From positions 1-17,228 of the forward strand of contig CAKTSK010000034.1 in assembly GCA_934597725.1 (NCBI GenBank): a stretch of DNA of 17,228 nt, in the 5' to 3' direction. The notes under the pieces were generated by a model. That model did no database searches, had not been told where the DNA came from, and saw only the letters and a program-made list of their open reading frames with translations. Position numbers and translations under genes: made by a program. The stretch is from an uncultured Eubacteriales bacterium. Lineage in GTDB: Bacteria > Bacillota > Clostridia > Oscillospirales > Oscillospiraceae. Numbering within the stretch: the stretch's first letter is position 1; the number at the start of each line of letters is the position of its first letter. Shown in pieces: positions 1 through 9,524 of the stretch.

Positions 1-304
<304 letters not shown>

Positions 305-324
305 ATCCATCGTCCTCCCTTTAT

Positions 325-4182
<3,858 letters not shown>

Positions 4183-4196
4183 TGCTCTTGACCAGT

Positions 4197-4212
4197 CCTT
4201 TCGTCGAAAAGG
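4197..4212 (-). promoter_or_regulatory. Small hairpin holding the probable rpoB ribosome binding site
   Basis: In the rpoB leader the sequence CCTTTTCGACGAAAGG forms a CCTTT/AAAGG stem around a six-base loop. The AAAGG arm is the start of AAAGGA, the best ribosome binding site match before the rpoB ATG at 4182. If it forms in the mRNA the site would be partly hidden. The stem is short and rich in A-U pairs, so its effect may be small. A second short hairpin (CACGC/GCGTG) lies at 4236-4249. The pairing is seen; the regulatory role is inference. Confidence 0.35.
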
Positions 4213-4350
4213 TGTCGTATCCTATTTCTTGCGATCACGCGGCGGCGTGGAAAAAACTTTTCGGAAGCTGTTGTCTTTTTTGCTGATTTCTGCTATACTG
4301 TCCCCAGACTGGGAGGGAAATCCCCCTTTGTCCGCAGATAATATCAAGGT

Positions 4351-4379
4351 ATTCTAACACTTGTCCCGAAGAAAGTCAA
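4351..4379 (-). promoter_or_regulatory. Sigma-A-type promoter for rpoBC
   Basis: On the minus strand TTGACT (4379-4374) and TAGAAT (4356-4351) are separated by exactly 17 bp, and TGT directly precedes TAGAAT, giving an extended -10 element. This is a near-consensus housekeeping promoter. Transcription would start near 4344, leaving a leader of about 160 nt before the rpoB ATG at 4182. The -35 hexamer lies inside a palindrome (4364-4392). No competing promoter of similar quality was seen in the leader. Assignment is by sequence match only. Confidence 0.8.
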
Positions 4380-4392
4380 TCCTTTCTTGGGA
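4364..4392. repeat. 29-bp palindrome over the rpoB -35 element
   Basis: The arms TCCCgAAGAAAG and CTTTCTTgGGA pair with one mismatch around a six-base centre. On the plus strand the second arm runs into seven T and then five more T (4393-4405), so it has the form of an intrinsic terminator for transcription from left to right, although no plus-strand gene ends here. On the minus strand it covers the -35 hexamer of the rpoB promoter. It may block stray antisense transcription or bind a dimeric regulator; neither is shown by the sequence. Confidence 0.55.
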
Positions 4393-4427
4393 TTTTTTTG
4401 TTTTTGTTTCCCCCTCTTTTCCAACAA

Positions 4428-4467
4428 GGCACCGGCCCGGCAGAAATTCCTCTGCCGGGCCGGTGCC
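4428..4467 (-). terminator. Strong hairpin after the cytidylate kinase-like gene
   Basis: A perfect 17-bp stem (GGCACCGGCCCGGCAGA and its complement) with a six-base loop starts about 14 bp after the stop codon of the kinase-like gene. The stem is almost all G-C. The following minus-strand bases are TTGTTGG, a poor U tract, so it is not a textbook intrinsic terminator, but its position between the end of one unit and the rpoB promoter fits that job. It could also protect the mRNA 3' end. Confidence 0.7.
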
Positions 4468-4481
4468 GTCTTTGGGTATTT

Positions 4482-5075
4482 TCACGATTTTTTCATGGCG
4501 TATTGCAGGATGATCTCTGCACAGGCCTCTTTCCCGATGGGGCTGCTGTTGAGGGTGATGTGATAATTTTTCAAATCTCCCCACTTGGCCTTGGTCAGGT
4601 AGTGATAATAGGACTCCCGGGCCGCGTCGGTGTGATGGACCCGCCGGGCCGCCTCCTCGGGTGTGTCTCCATAGGTGTCCATCGCATACTGCAGCTTATC
4701 CTTTTTCTCTGCATAGAGAAAGGCGTTGACCACATTGGGCAGGTCCCGCAGGATATAGTCTGCACCCCGGCCCACGATGACACAGGGGCCGTCCTCTGCA
4801 ATGCGGCGGATGGTCTGGGCCTGAGCCAGGATCGCCCGATCATAAGAGGACAGGCCACCGCTGGGAAAGAACCAGCTGAACAGGCTCCGGCCGGTGTCAT
4901 GTTCCTCCGTCCCCTGGATCACGTCCTCGGCCAGGCCGGATTTCTCTGCTGCGATGCGGATGATCTCCTTGTCGTAGTAGGGAATGCCCAGAATGGCCGA
5001 GATCCGGCGGGCTACGGTCCTGCCGCCGGCGCCATATTCCCGGCCGATGGTGATGATGTGTTTGCAGGTATGCAC
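4482..5075 (-). CDS. Cytidylate kinase-like family protein
   Basis: A 197-residue cytoplasmic protein of the cytidylate kinase-like P-loop family common in Clostridia. The N-terminal nucleotide-binding motif is GREYGAGGRTVA at 11-22, followed by PYYDKEII (32-39), GRGADYIL (102-109) and YHITLNSS (171-178), all in the order expected for the family. These proteins resemble CMP kinase, but their substrate is generally unproven, so no symbol is given. The frame is open upstream to 5186, inside the neighbouring gene, but I chose the GTG at 5075: AGGGGAG lies 6 nt before it and the protein then begins just before the family core (HIITIGREYG). It starts 23 bp after the stop of the oxidoreductase gene and probably shares its promoter at 5730-5758. 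A 17-bp hairpin follows it. Confidence 0.85.
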   Translation of the reverse strand: MHTCKHIITIGREYGAGGRTVARRISAILGIPYYDKEIIRIAAEKSGLAEDVIQGTEEHDTGRSLFSWFFPSGGLSSYDRAILAQAQTIRRIAEDGPCVIVGRGADYILRDLPNVVNAFLYAEKKDKLQYAMDTYGDTPEEAARRVHHTDAARESYYHYLTKAKWGDLKNYHITLNSSPIGKEACAEIILQYAMKKS

Positions 5076-5098
5076 GGCAGTCTCCCCTCTTCTGTCGG

Positions 5099-5692
5099 TT
5101 ACTGCCAGCTCTGTACGGCAGCCCGGACCCGTTCCTCTGCTTTTTGCAGTTCTTCTTCCACAGGATAGCCGATCACGTCCGTGCATTCTGCCGCCACATA
5201 GTCCAGCTTGGTGAAGCCCATCATGTTGGACAGCAGGGTCTTGAGGTAGTCAAAGCCGCAGTTCCGGTCCAGGATCGGTCCGCCGGCGGTGGTCAGATAC
5301 AGCAGGCGGTCCCCCTTGCACAGTCCGTGGGGGCGGCCGTCCTCCCCGTAGGCAAAGGTGACCCCGCTGACCGAGATATGCTCCACATAGCACCGCAGCA
5401 GGGACGGGAACTGATATTCCCAATAGGGCGCGCCCACCAGGATCACATCGGCCTGGGCAAACTGCCGGGCATAGCGGAACATGGGGTGATCAAACTCTTT
5501 GGCCACCTCTTTCTCATGGCGCTGCTGCAAGGTGTCGCTGTGCAGGGGCAGCAGCTCTTCTTTGTCCAGACACAGTTCCTCCACCTGGGCCTGGGGGAAG
5601 CGGGACGCGATCTCGTCCAGGGCCACCCGGCACAGGCGAAGCGTCCGGGACTCCTCCCCGCGGATGCAGCAGTTGACAAACAAAATCTTCAT
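5099..5692 (-). CDS. Flavodoxin-fold NAD(P)H-dependent oxidoreductase (FMN)
   Basis: A 197-residue cytoplasmic flavoprotein of the AzoR / NAD(P)H quinone reductase-like flavodoxin-fold family. Visible marks are the first beta strand MKILFVNCC (1-9), a short phosphate-binding segment ESRTLRL (14-20), the family motif GAPYWEYQFPSLLRCYVEHI (87-106) equivalent to the P-x-YNF-x-xP-x-x-LK segment of AzoR, and TTAGGP (134-139) before the second flavin-contacting loop. It probably reduces quinones, azo compounds or other electron acceptors with bound FMN; the natural substrate cannot be read from sequence. The ATG at 5692 is chosen because GGAAGGG lies 5 nt upstream and the beta strand begins there; longer in-frame readings would start at or upstream of the promoter. 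First gene of a two-gene unit with the kinase-like gene. Confidence 0.88.
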   Translation of the reverse strand: MKILFVNCCIRGEESRTLRLCRVALDEIASRFPQAQVEELCLDKEELLPLHSDTLQQRHEKEVAKEFDHPMFRYARQFAQADVILVGAPYWEYQFPSLLRCYVEHISVSGVTFAYGEDGRPHGLCKGDRLLYLTTAGGPILDRNCGFDYLKTLLSNMMGFTKLDYVAAECTDVIGYPVEEELQKAEERVRAAVQSWQ

Positions 5693-5729
5693 AGTCGCCC
5701 TTCCTTTCTCCACATGGATATCTTCTTGC

Positions 5730-5758
5730 ATTGTACCATACAACCCGCCCCCTTGCAA
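5730..5758 (-). promoter_or_regulatory. Sigma-A-type promoter for the oxidoreductase/kinase-like unit
   Basis: TTGCAA (5758-5753) and TACAAT (5735-5730) are 17 bp apart on the minus strand, with TGG directly before TACAAT as an extended -10. Start of transcription would be near 5723, giving a leader of about 30 nt that holds the GGAAGGG ribosome binding site before the ATG at 5692. The match is strong for a housekeeping promoter. Confidence 0.8.
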
Positions 5759-5784
5759 CTCACTCCCCAGGCCACAAAACAACC

Positions 5785-6017
5785 AAAAAAGCGACCCTCT
5801 CCCCCACCCGCAAAAGGCGAAAAAAAGCGTCGCAGACTTCCGGCTCTCGCAAGCGCCGGAAGAAAATCAAATGAAGTTTTTCGCCGGCTCCGCCGGGAAA
5901 AAACTACTTCTCAGCCCACAAGTGTGAACACCCGGCCGCCAAAGGCGACCGGGTGTTTGCACGCAGGGGGCTGTATCCCCCTAAATTGGGGAACCCAGCG
6001 CAGCGGGCCCCAAATTT
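5785..6017 (-). terminator. Hairpin-rich region after rplQ, probable end of the alpha operon
   Basis: This is most of the 326-bp gene-free stretch 5693-6018; the rest is the promoter and leader of the next gene. Reading down the minus strand from the rplQ stop: a hairpin at 5983-6016 (AATTTGGGG-type stem with inner CCC/GGG), a perfect 6-bp stem at 5965-5982 (AGGGGG/CCCCCT), a 9-bp stem AACACCCGG/CCGGGTGTT with further inner pairs at 5927-5957, a long imperfect stem at 5873-5910 with core CCGGC/GCCGG, and a perfect 8-bp stem CTTCCGGC/GCCGGAAG at 5837-5862. Seven T follow on the minus strand at 5826-5820. A last weak GCGAC/GTCGC stem runs straight into six T at 5790-5785. No single hairpin is a textbook terminator, but together they plausibly end the transcript. 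No gene is seen here. Confidence 0.55.
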
Positions 6018-6018
6018 C

Positions 6019-6360
6019 TCACACGAGCTGGATGATAGCCATCTCGGCCGCGTCGCCCCGACGGGGCCCCATGCGGACGATCCGGGTATAGCCGCCGTCC
6101 CGGCTCATGTACTTCTGGTTCATCTCCGTGAACAGCTTGTGAGCCACGTCCTCCTTGGTGATGAAGGACAGGGCCTGACGATACGCTGCCAGGTCGTTCT
6201 TCTTGGACAGAGTGATCATCTTCTCAGCCAGAGGAGCCACCTCCTTGGCGCGGGCCAGGGTGGTCTTGATCTGGCCGTTCTCCAGCAGATAGGTCACCAT
6301 AGCACGGAGCATGGCCTTCCGCTGATCGGTCCGCTTGCCAAGCTTGCGATTACCGGACAT
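6019..6360 (-). CDS. rplQ: 50S ribosomal protein L17
   Basis: L17, 113 residues, a component of the large ribosomal subunit near the exit tunnel. The N-terminal segment MSGNRKLGKRTDQRKAMLR and the following LLENGQIKTTLARAKEV are diagnostic of the family. The C terminus DGGYTRIVRMGPRRGDAAEM followed by IIQLV is full length for a Firmicutes L17. It is the last gene of the alpha operon, 50 bp after rpoA, with an intervening perfect 7-bp stem hairpin at 6387-6405. AAGGGAG is 10 nt before the ATG. A hairpin begins 2-3 nt after its stop codon. Identity is certain. Confidence 0.99.
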   Translation of the reverse strand: MSGNRKLGKRTDQRKAMLRAMVTYLLENGQIKTTLARAKEVAPLAEKMITLSKKNDLAAYRQALSFITKEDVAHKLFTEMNQKYMSRDGGYTRIVRMGPRRGDAAEMAIIQLV

Positions 6361-6386
6361 GTTGGTTCAACTCCCTTCGTTTTCTT

Positions 6387-6405
6387 GGTTCGGTCGTGCC
6401 GAACC
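6387..6405 (-). promoter_or_regulatory. Intercistronic hairpin between rpoA and rplQ
   Basis: GGTTCGG and CCGAACC pair perfectly around a five-base loop in the 50-bp gap between rpoA and rplQ. No T tract follows on the minus strand, so it is unlikely to be a full terminator. It may mark an mRNA processing or stability site that sets the ratio of alpha subunit to L17; that is inference. Confidence 0.5.
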
Positions 6406-6410
6406 GAGGG

Positions 6411-7358
6411 TCAATTCTCGTCACTGGCCAGGGAAAGCCCCATCATGGCCAGTTTGTTGATAACTTCTTCCAGAGACTTCCGGCCCAGGTTACGCACCTT
6501 CATCATCTCGTCCTCCGTCTTGGAGATCAGATCCTCCACGGTGTTGATGTTGGCGCGCTTGAGGCAGTTGAAGCTTCTGACGGACAGATCCAGCTCCTCG
6601 ATGGTCATCTCCAGCACCTTGTCGCGGATATCCGGGGACTTCTCCACCACCGTGGACTTGTTGCCCATGGTCTCGCTGAGATCCGTAAAGATCATAAAGT
6701 GGTCGCAGAGGATCCGTGCCCCCAGGGACACCGCGTCCCGGGCGGCAATGGTCCCGTTGGTCCAGACCTCCAGCGTCAGCTTGTCGAAGTCGGTCAGGTC
6801 CTTCACCCGGGTGTTCTCCACGGTGTAGTTGACCTTCTTCACGGGGGTGTACACCGAGTCAACGGGGATGACGCCGATGACAGTCTGGGGGGTCTTGTTC
6901 CGGTCTGCCGGCACATAGCCGCGGCCGTGAGACAGGGTCAGCTCCATGTTCAGGGTCGCGTCGGGACCCAAGGTGGCAATGGGATGATCCGGGTTGAGGA
7001 TCTCCACCTCGCTGTCAGCCTTGATGTCGCCGGCAGTGACCACTCCTTCTCCAGAAGCCTCGATATACACTGTCTTGGTGCCCTCGCTGTACAGCTTAGC
7101 CACAATGCCCTTGACGTTCAGGACGATTTCTGTTACGTCCTCTTTCACACCGGGGACCGAGCTGAACTCATGCTGCACCCCTGCAATCTTGATGCTGGTG
7201 ACTGCAGTGCCGGGCAAAGAGGACAGCAGAATCCGGCGAAGAGAGTTGCCTAACGTGGTGCCATAGCCGCGCTCCAAAGGCTCGACGATGCACTTTCCAT
7301 AGGAGTTGTCTCCCGGCTTTTCGATGCATTCGATGCGCGGCTTTTCGATTTCTACCAT
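6411..7358 (-). CDS. rpoA: RNA polymerase subunit alpha
   Basis: The 315-residue alpha subunit, whose dimer seeds assembly of RNA polymerase and whose C-terminal domain contacts promoter UP elements and activators. The N-terminal dimerisation domain carries RGYGTTLGNSLRRILL at 30-45. A linker around 232-247 leads to the C-terminal domain, with SVRSFNCLK at 259-267; R261 and N264 match the DNA-contacting R265 and N268 of E. coli. NLGRKSLEEV (290-299) completes the helix-hairpin-helix part. GGAGG is 7 nt before the ATG. It lies between rpsD (76-bp gap with a hairpin) and rplQ (50-bp gap with a hairpin). Length and motifs are normal for Firmicutes. Confidence 0.99.
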   Translation of the reverse strand: MVEIEKPRIECIEKPGDNSYGKCIVEPLERGYGTTLGNSLRRILLSSLPGTAVTSIKIAGVQHEFSSVPGVKEDVTEIVLNVKGIVAKLYSEGTKTVYIEASGEGVVTAGDIKADSEVEILNPDHPIATLGPDATLNMELTLSHGRGYVPADRNKTPQTVIGVIPVDSVYTPVKKVNYTVENTRVKDLTDFDKLTLEVWTNGTIAARDAVSLGARILCDHFMIFTDLSETMGNKSTVVEKSPDIRDKVLEMTIEELDLSVRSFNCLKRANINTVEDLISKTEDEMMKVRNLGRKSLEEVINKLAMMGLSLASDEN

Positions 7359-7379
7359 TTGTTACCCTCCTTCTTACGT

Positions 7380-7399
7380 CAGCGGGACGGCGCCCGCTG
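7380..7399 (-). promoter_or_regulatory. Intercistronic hairpin between rpsD and rpoA
   Basis: CAGCGGG and CCCGCTG form a perfect 7-bp stem with a six-base loop in the 76-bp gap between rpsD and rpoA. No U tract follows; the rpoA ribosome binding site lies a few bases beyond. Possible roles are transcript processing, partial attenuation, or an S4 target, but none is shown by the sequence. Confidence 0.5.
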
Positions 7400-7434
7400 T
7401 ATCGTCATTCCGTTTTCCTGCCGAGGGTAGCGTA

Positions 7435-8037
7435 TTACTTGGAGTACAACTCAACGATGAGGTGCTCCTCGATGGGCATGTCGATGTCCTCCCGTGCGGG
7501 CATCTTGGTGACGGTGCCCTTCAGGGTGTTCTTCTCCCGCTCCAGCCACTGGGGCAGGGTGACCATCACGGCGTCCTCACCAGTGAGTCTCTTGAACTTG
7601 ACGGAAGAACGGCTCTTCTCTGCCACTTCCACCACGTCACCGGGCTTGACCAGGAAGGAGGGAATGTTCACTCTGCGGCCATTGACGGTGAAGTGACCGT
7701 GGTTGACCAGCTGACGAGCCTCACGCCGGGTCATGGCGAAGCCCAGGCGGTAGACCACATTGTCCAGACGGCGCTCGACCAGCACCAGCAGGTTCTCGCC
7801 GGTCTTGCCGGGCATCCGGGATGCCTTCTCATAGTAAGTGCGGAACTGCTTCTCCAGAATGCCATAGACAAACTTGACCTTCTGCTTCTCGGTCAGCTGC
7901 AGTGCGTACTCACTCTTCTTCTTTCTCATCTGACCGCCGGGGTTACGGTTGGTCTCCTTCTTGCTGTAACCCATCACGGTAGGAGAAATGCCCAGGGCCT
8001 TGCAGCGCTTGGCGATCGGCTGTGTATTCTTTGCCAT
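7435..8037 (-). CDS. rpsD: 30S ribosomal protein S4
   Basis: S4, 200 residues, a primary binder of the 5' domain of 16S rRNA and a nucleator of 30S assembly. The S4 RNA-binding domain spans roughly 90-155 (VERRLDNVVYRLGFA then TRREARQLVNHGHFTVNGRR). The N-terminal region keeps a single cysteine (C12), so it is the form without a zinc cluster. The C terminus ends IEEHLIVELYSK as usual. In E. coli S4 represses its own operon, but no comparable leader can be assigned here. It lies between rpsK and rpoA, the order of Clostridia and proteobacteria; in Bacillus rpsD is elsewhere. The gap to rpsK is 24 bp. Confidence 0.99.
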   Translation of the reverse strand: MAKNTQPIAKRCKALGISPTVMGYSKKETNRNPGGQMRKKKSEYALQLTEKQKVKFVYGILEKQFRTYYEKASRMPGKTGENLLVLVERRLDNVVYRLGFAMTRREARQLVNHGHFTVNGRRVNIPSFLVKPGDVVEVAEKSRSSVKFKRLTGEDAVMVTLPQWLEREKNTLKGTVTKMPAREDIDMPIEEHLIVELYSK

Positions 8038-8061
8038 AATTGTTGTTCTCCTTTCCTTCGC

Positions 8062-8460
8062 TCAGACGCGGCGTCTCTTGGGGGGACGGCATCCGTTGTG
8101 AGGAATGGGAGTCACATCCTTGATCATGGTGACTTCCAGCCCCACGGCCTGCAGGGCGCGGATGGCGGCTTCCCGGCCGGAACCGGGGCCCTTGACAAAG
8201 ACCTCCACGCTCTTGAGCCCACAAGCCTCGATGGCAGCCTTGGCCGCAGTCTCGGCTGCGGTCTGGGCGGCATAGGGGGTGGACTTTCTGGAACCGCGGA
8301 AACCCAGGCCGCCGGCAGAAGCCCAGGACAGGGCGTTGCCGTTGGTGTCAGTCACGGTGACCATGGTGTTGTTGAAGGAAGAGCGGATATGGACGGCGCC
8401 CTTCTCAATGTTCTTGCGCTCACGGCGTCTTCTGACGACCTTCTTCTTGGGGTTAGCCAT
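8062..8460 (-). CDS. rpsK: 30S ribosomal protein S11
   Basis: S11, 132 residues, sits on the 30S platform near the E site and mRNA exit. Diagnostic stretches are HIRSSFNNTMVTVTD (24-38), GGLGFRGSRKSTPYAAQ near 50-66, GPGSGREAAIRAL, and the C-terminal TPIPHNGCRPPKRRRV. The N terminus has a basic extension KKKVVRRRRERKN typical of Clostridia. ATG start with a normal ribosome binding site; 17 bp after rpsM and 24 bp before rpsD. Identity is certain and nothing unusual is seen. Confidence 0.99.
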   Translation of the reverse strand: MANPKKKVVRRRRERKNIEKGAVHIRSSFNNTMVTVTDTNGNALSWASAGGLGFRGSRKSTPYAAQTAAETAAKAAIEACGLKSVEVFVKGPGSGREAAIRALQAVGLEVTMIKDVTPIPHNGCRPPKRRRV

Positions 8461-8477
8461 AACGTATCTTCCCTCCC

Positions 8478-8846
8478 TTACTTCTTCTTATTGGCGACGG
8501 TGCGCTTGGGACCCTTCCGGGTGCGCGCATTGGTCTTGGACCGCTGGCCACGCACGGGAAGGCCCTTGCGGTGACGCAGGCCGCGATAGCAGCCGATCTC
8601 GGTCAGGCGCTTGATGTCCATTGCCACGTTGCGGCGCAGGTCACCCTCGACCATGTACTCACGGCCGATGATCTCACGCAGGGCGACTTCGTCCTGCTCG
8701 CTCAGGTCCTTGACCCGGGTATCGGGGTTGATGCCCGTGGCAGCCAGGATCTTGCTGGCGCTGGTGCGGCCGATCCCGTAGATGTAGGTCAGGGCGATCT
8801 CGATTCTTTTATTCTTCGGCAGGTCAACGCCGGAAATTCTTGCCAT
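8478..8846 (-). CDS. rpsM: 30S ribosomal protein S13
   Basis: S13, 122 residues, lies in the 30S head and forms inter-subunit bridges while its tail approaches the P-site tRNA. MARISGVDLPKNKRIEIALT, YIYGIGRTSASKIL, and the basic end RGLRHRKGLPVRGQRSK then TRKGPKRTVANKKK are all typical. First gene of the alpha operon block, beginning 19 bp after rpmJ, so it is probably transcribed on from the spc genes. No separate promoter was found in front of it. Confidence 0.99.
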   Translation of the reverse strand: MARISGVDLPKNKRIEIALTYIYGIGRTSASKILAATGINPDTRVKDLSEQDEVALREIIGREYMVEGDLRRNVAMDIKRLTEIGCYRGLRHRKGLPVRGQRSKTNARTRKGPKRTVANKKK

Positions 8847-8865
8847 ACTTCTCCGCGCCTCCTTC

Positions 8866-8979
8866 TTAACCTTGTCTCTGCTTATGCTTCGGGTTTTCGC
8901 AAATGACCATGACTTTGCCCTTGCGCTTGATGATCTTGCACTTTTCGCACATGGGCTTGACGGACGGTCTTACTTTCAT
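8866..8979 (-). CDS. rpmJ: 50S ribosomal protein L36
   Basis: L36, 37 residues, read directly from the sequence: MKVRPSVKPMCEKCKIIKRK, then GKVMVICENPKHKQRQG. It is the zinc-binding form, with C11, C14, C27 and H32 as metal ligands. It helps stabilise the 23S rRNA near the stalk base. The ATG at 8979 is preceded by AGGAGG within a good distance, and TAA ends it at 8866. It lies between infA (29-bp gap) and rpsM (19-bp gap), its standard Firmicutes position. Its size would make it easy to overlook. Confidence 0.98.
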   Translation of the reverse strand: MKVRPSVKPMCEKCKIIKRKGKVMVICENPKHKQRQG

Positions 8980-9008
8980 AACTTTTTACCTCCTGTAAGC
9001 CTGTTGCT

Positions 9009-9236
9009 TTACTTGGTGGATTTGCTTCGCCAGGTGATCCGACCCCGTGTCAGATCGTACGGGGAGATCTGGACCGTTACCTTGTCACCCGGCAGAATAC
9101 GGATGAAATTCATCCTGAGCTTTCCGGAAATATGAGCCAGAATGATGTGGTCGTTTCCGATATCGACCCGGAACGTGGTGTTGGGCAGGGCCTCAACGAC
9201 GGTTCCTTCCAGCTCGATCATGTCGCTTTTTGCCAA
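9009..9236 (-). CDS. infA: Translation initiation factor IF-1
   Basis: IF-1, 75 residues, a single OB-fold protein that binds the 30S A site and assists IF-2 and IF-3 during initiation. The N terminus MAKSDMIELEGTVVEALPNT aligns directly with E. coli MAKEDNIEMQGTV, and HISGKLRMNFIRILPGDKV and SPYDLTRGRITWR are diagnostic. The start codon is TTG, not ATG: AAGGAGG lies 8 nt upstream and the alignment with other IF-1 proteins needs the residues before the next ATG (residue 6). The upstream KOW gene ends 3 bp before it, and its last codons form the ribosome binding site, so the two are probably translationally coupled. Confidence 0.97.
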   Translation of the reverse strand: MAKSDMIELEGTVVEALPNTTFRVDIGNDHIILAHISGKLRMNFIRILPGDKVTVQISPYDLTRGRITWRSKSTK

Positions 9237-9239
9237 GCG

Positions 9240-9524
9240 TCATTCCTCCTTCATCTCACTGAACCTATTCTGGAAGGCGGCCAGCGCCCTCCTGATCTCA
9301 ATGTCCAGCACCGGCTCGCCGTCTTCCAAGCGGCCGGCAACCGGGTGCGTCCAGACCCCCGCGGAAACAACATGCTTTCGCCGTTTTTTCTTGGGAGTCT
9401 CAAGTTTTCTGCGCTTTCCGTCGGCCAGCCAGAGAAAGTCTCCCTCTGCCCGGAGGACCAGGAAAAGGTCGCCCTTGTCATGGCCGGCCGCGGAGCGTAC
9501 CACGTCTCCTTGCAGAAACGTCAT
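9240..9524 (-). CDS. KOW-domain RNA-binding protein of the spc operon
   Basis: A 94-residue protein with a KOW motif at its N terminus (GDVVRSAAGHDKGDLFLVL, 6-24), then a basic stretch ADGKRRKLETPKKKRRKHV (34-52), a variable middle and a charged C-terminal helix. Proteins of this kind, sometimes annotated as L14e/L6e/L27e-like, occur between map and infA in many Firmicutes, for example ybzG of B. subtilis as I recall. The role is unknown; the location and KOW fold suggest rRNA or ribosome binding. Its ATG overlaps the map stop as ATGA, GGGGGAG lies 8 nt upstream, and infA starts 3 bp after its stop, so translation of the three is probably coupled. Confidence 0.88.
   Translation of the reverse strand: MTFLQGDVVRSAAGHDKGDLFLVLRAEGDFLWLADGKRRKLETPKKKRRKHVVSAGVWTHPVAGRLEDGEPVLDIEIRRALAAFQNRFSEMKEE

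Noticed and set aside
4294..4302. TATAGC as an alternative rpoB -10 box in the leader
   Set aside because: There is no acceptable -35 element 16-18 bp upstream, while the promoter at 4351-4379 is near consensus.
5076..5186. Longer N terminus for the cytidylate kinase-like protein
   Set aside because: The extra 37 codons overlap the 3' end of the oxidoreductase gene, look like a shadow, and lie upstream of a good ribosome binding site placed for the GTG at 5075.
5144..6091. Plus-strand open frame of 315 codons over the oxidoreductase gene and the hairpin region
   Set aside because: It is antisense to a supported gene and runs on through non-coding hairpins and into rplQ; no start signal or domain is seen.
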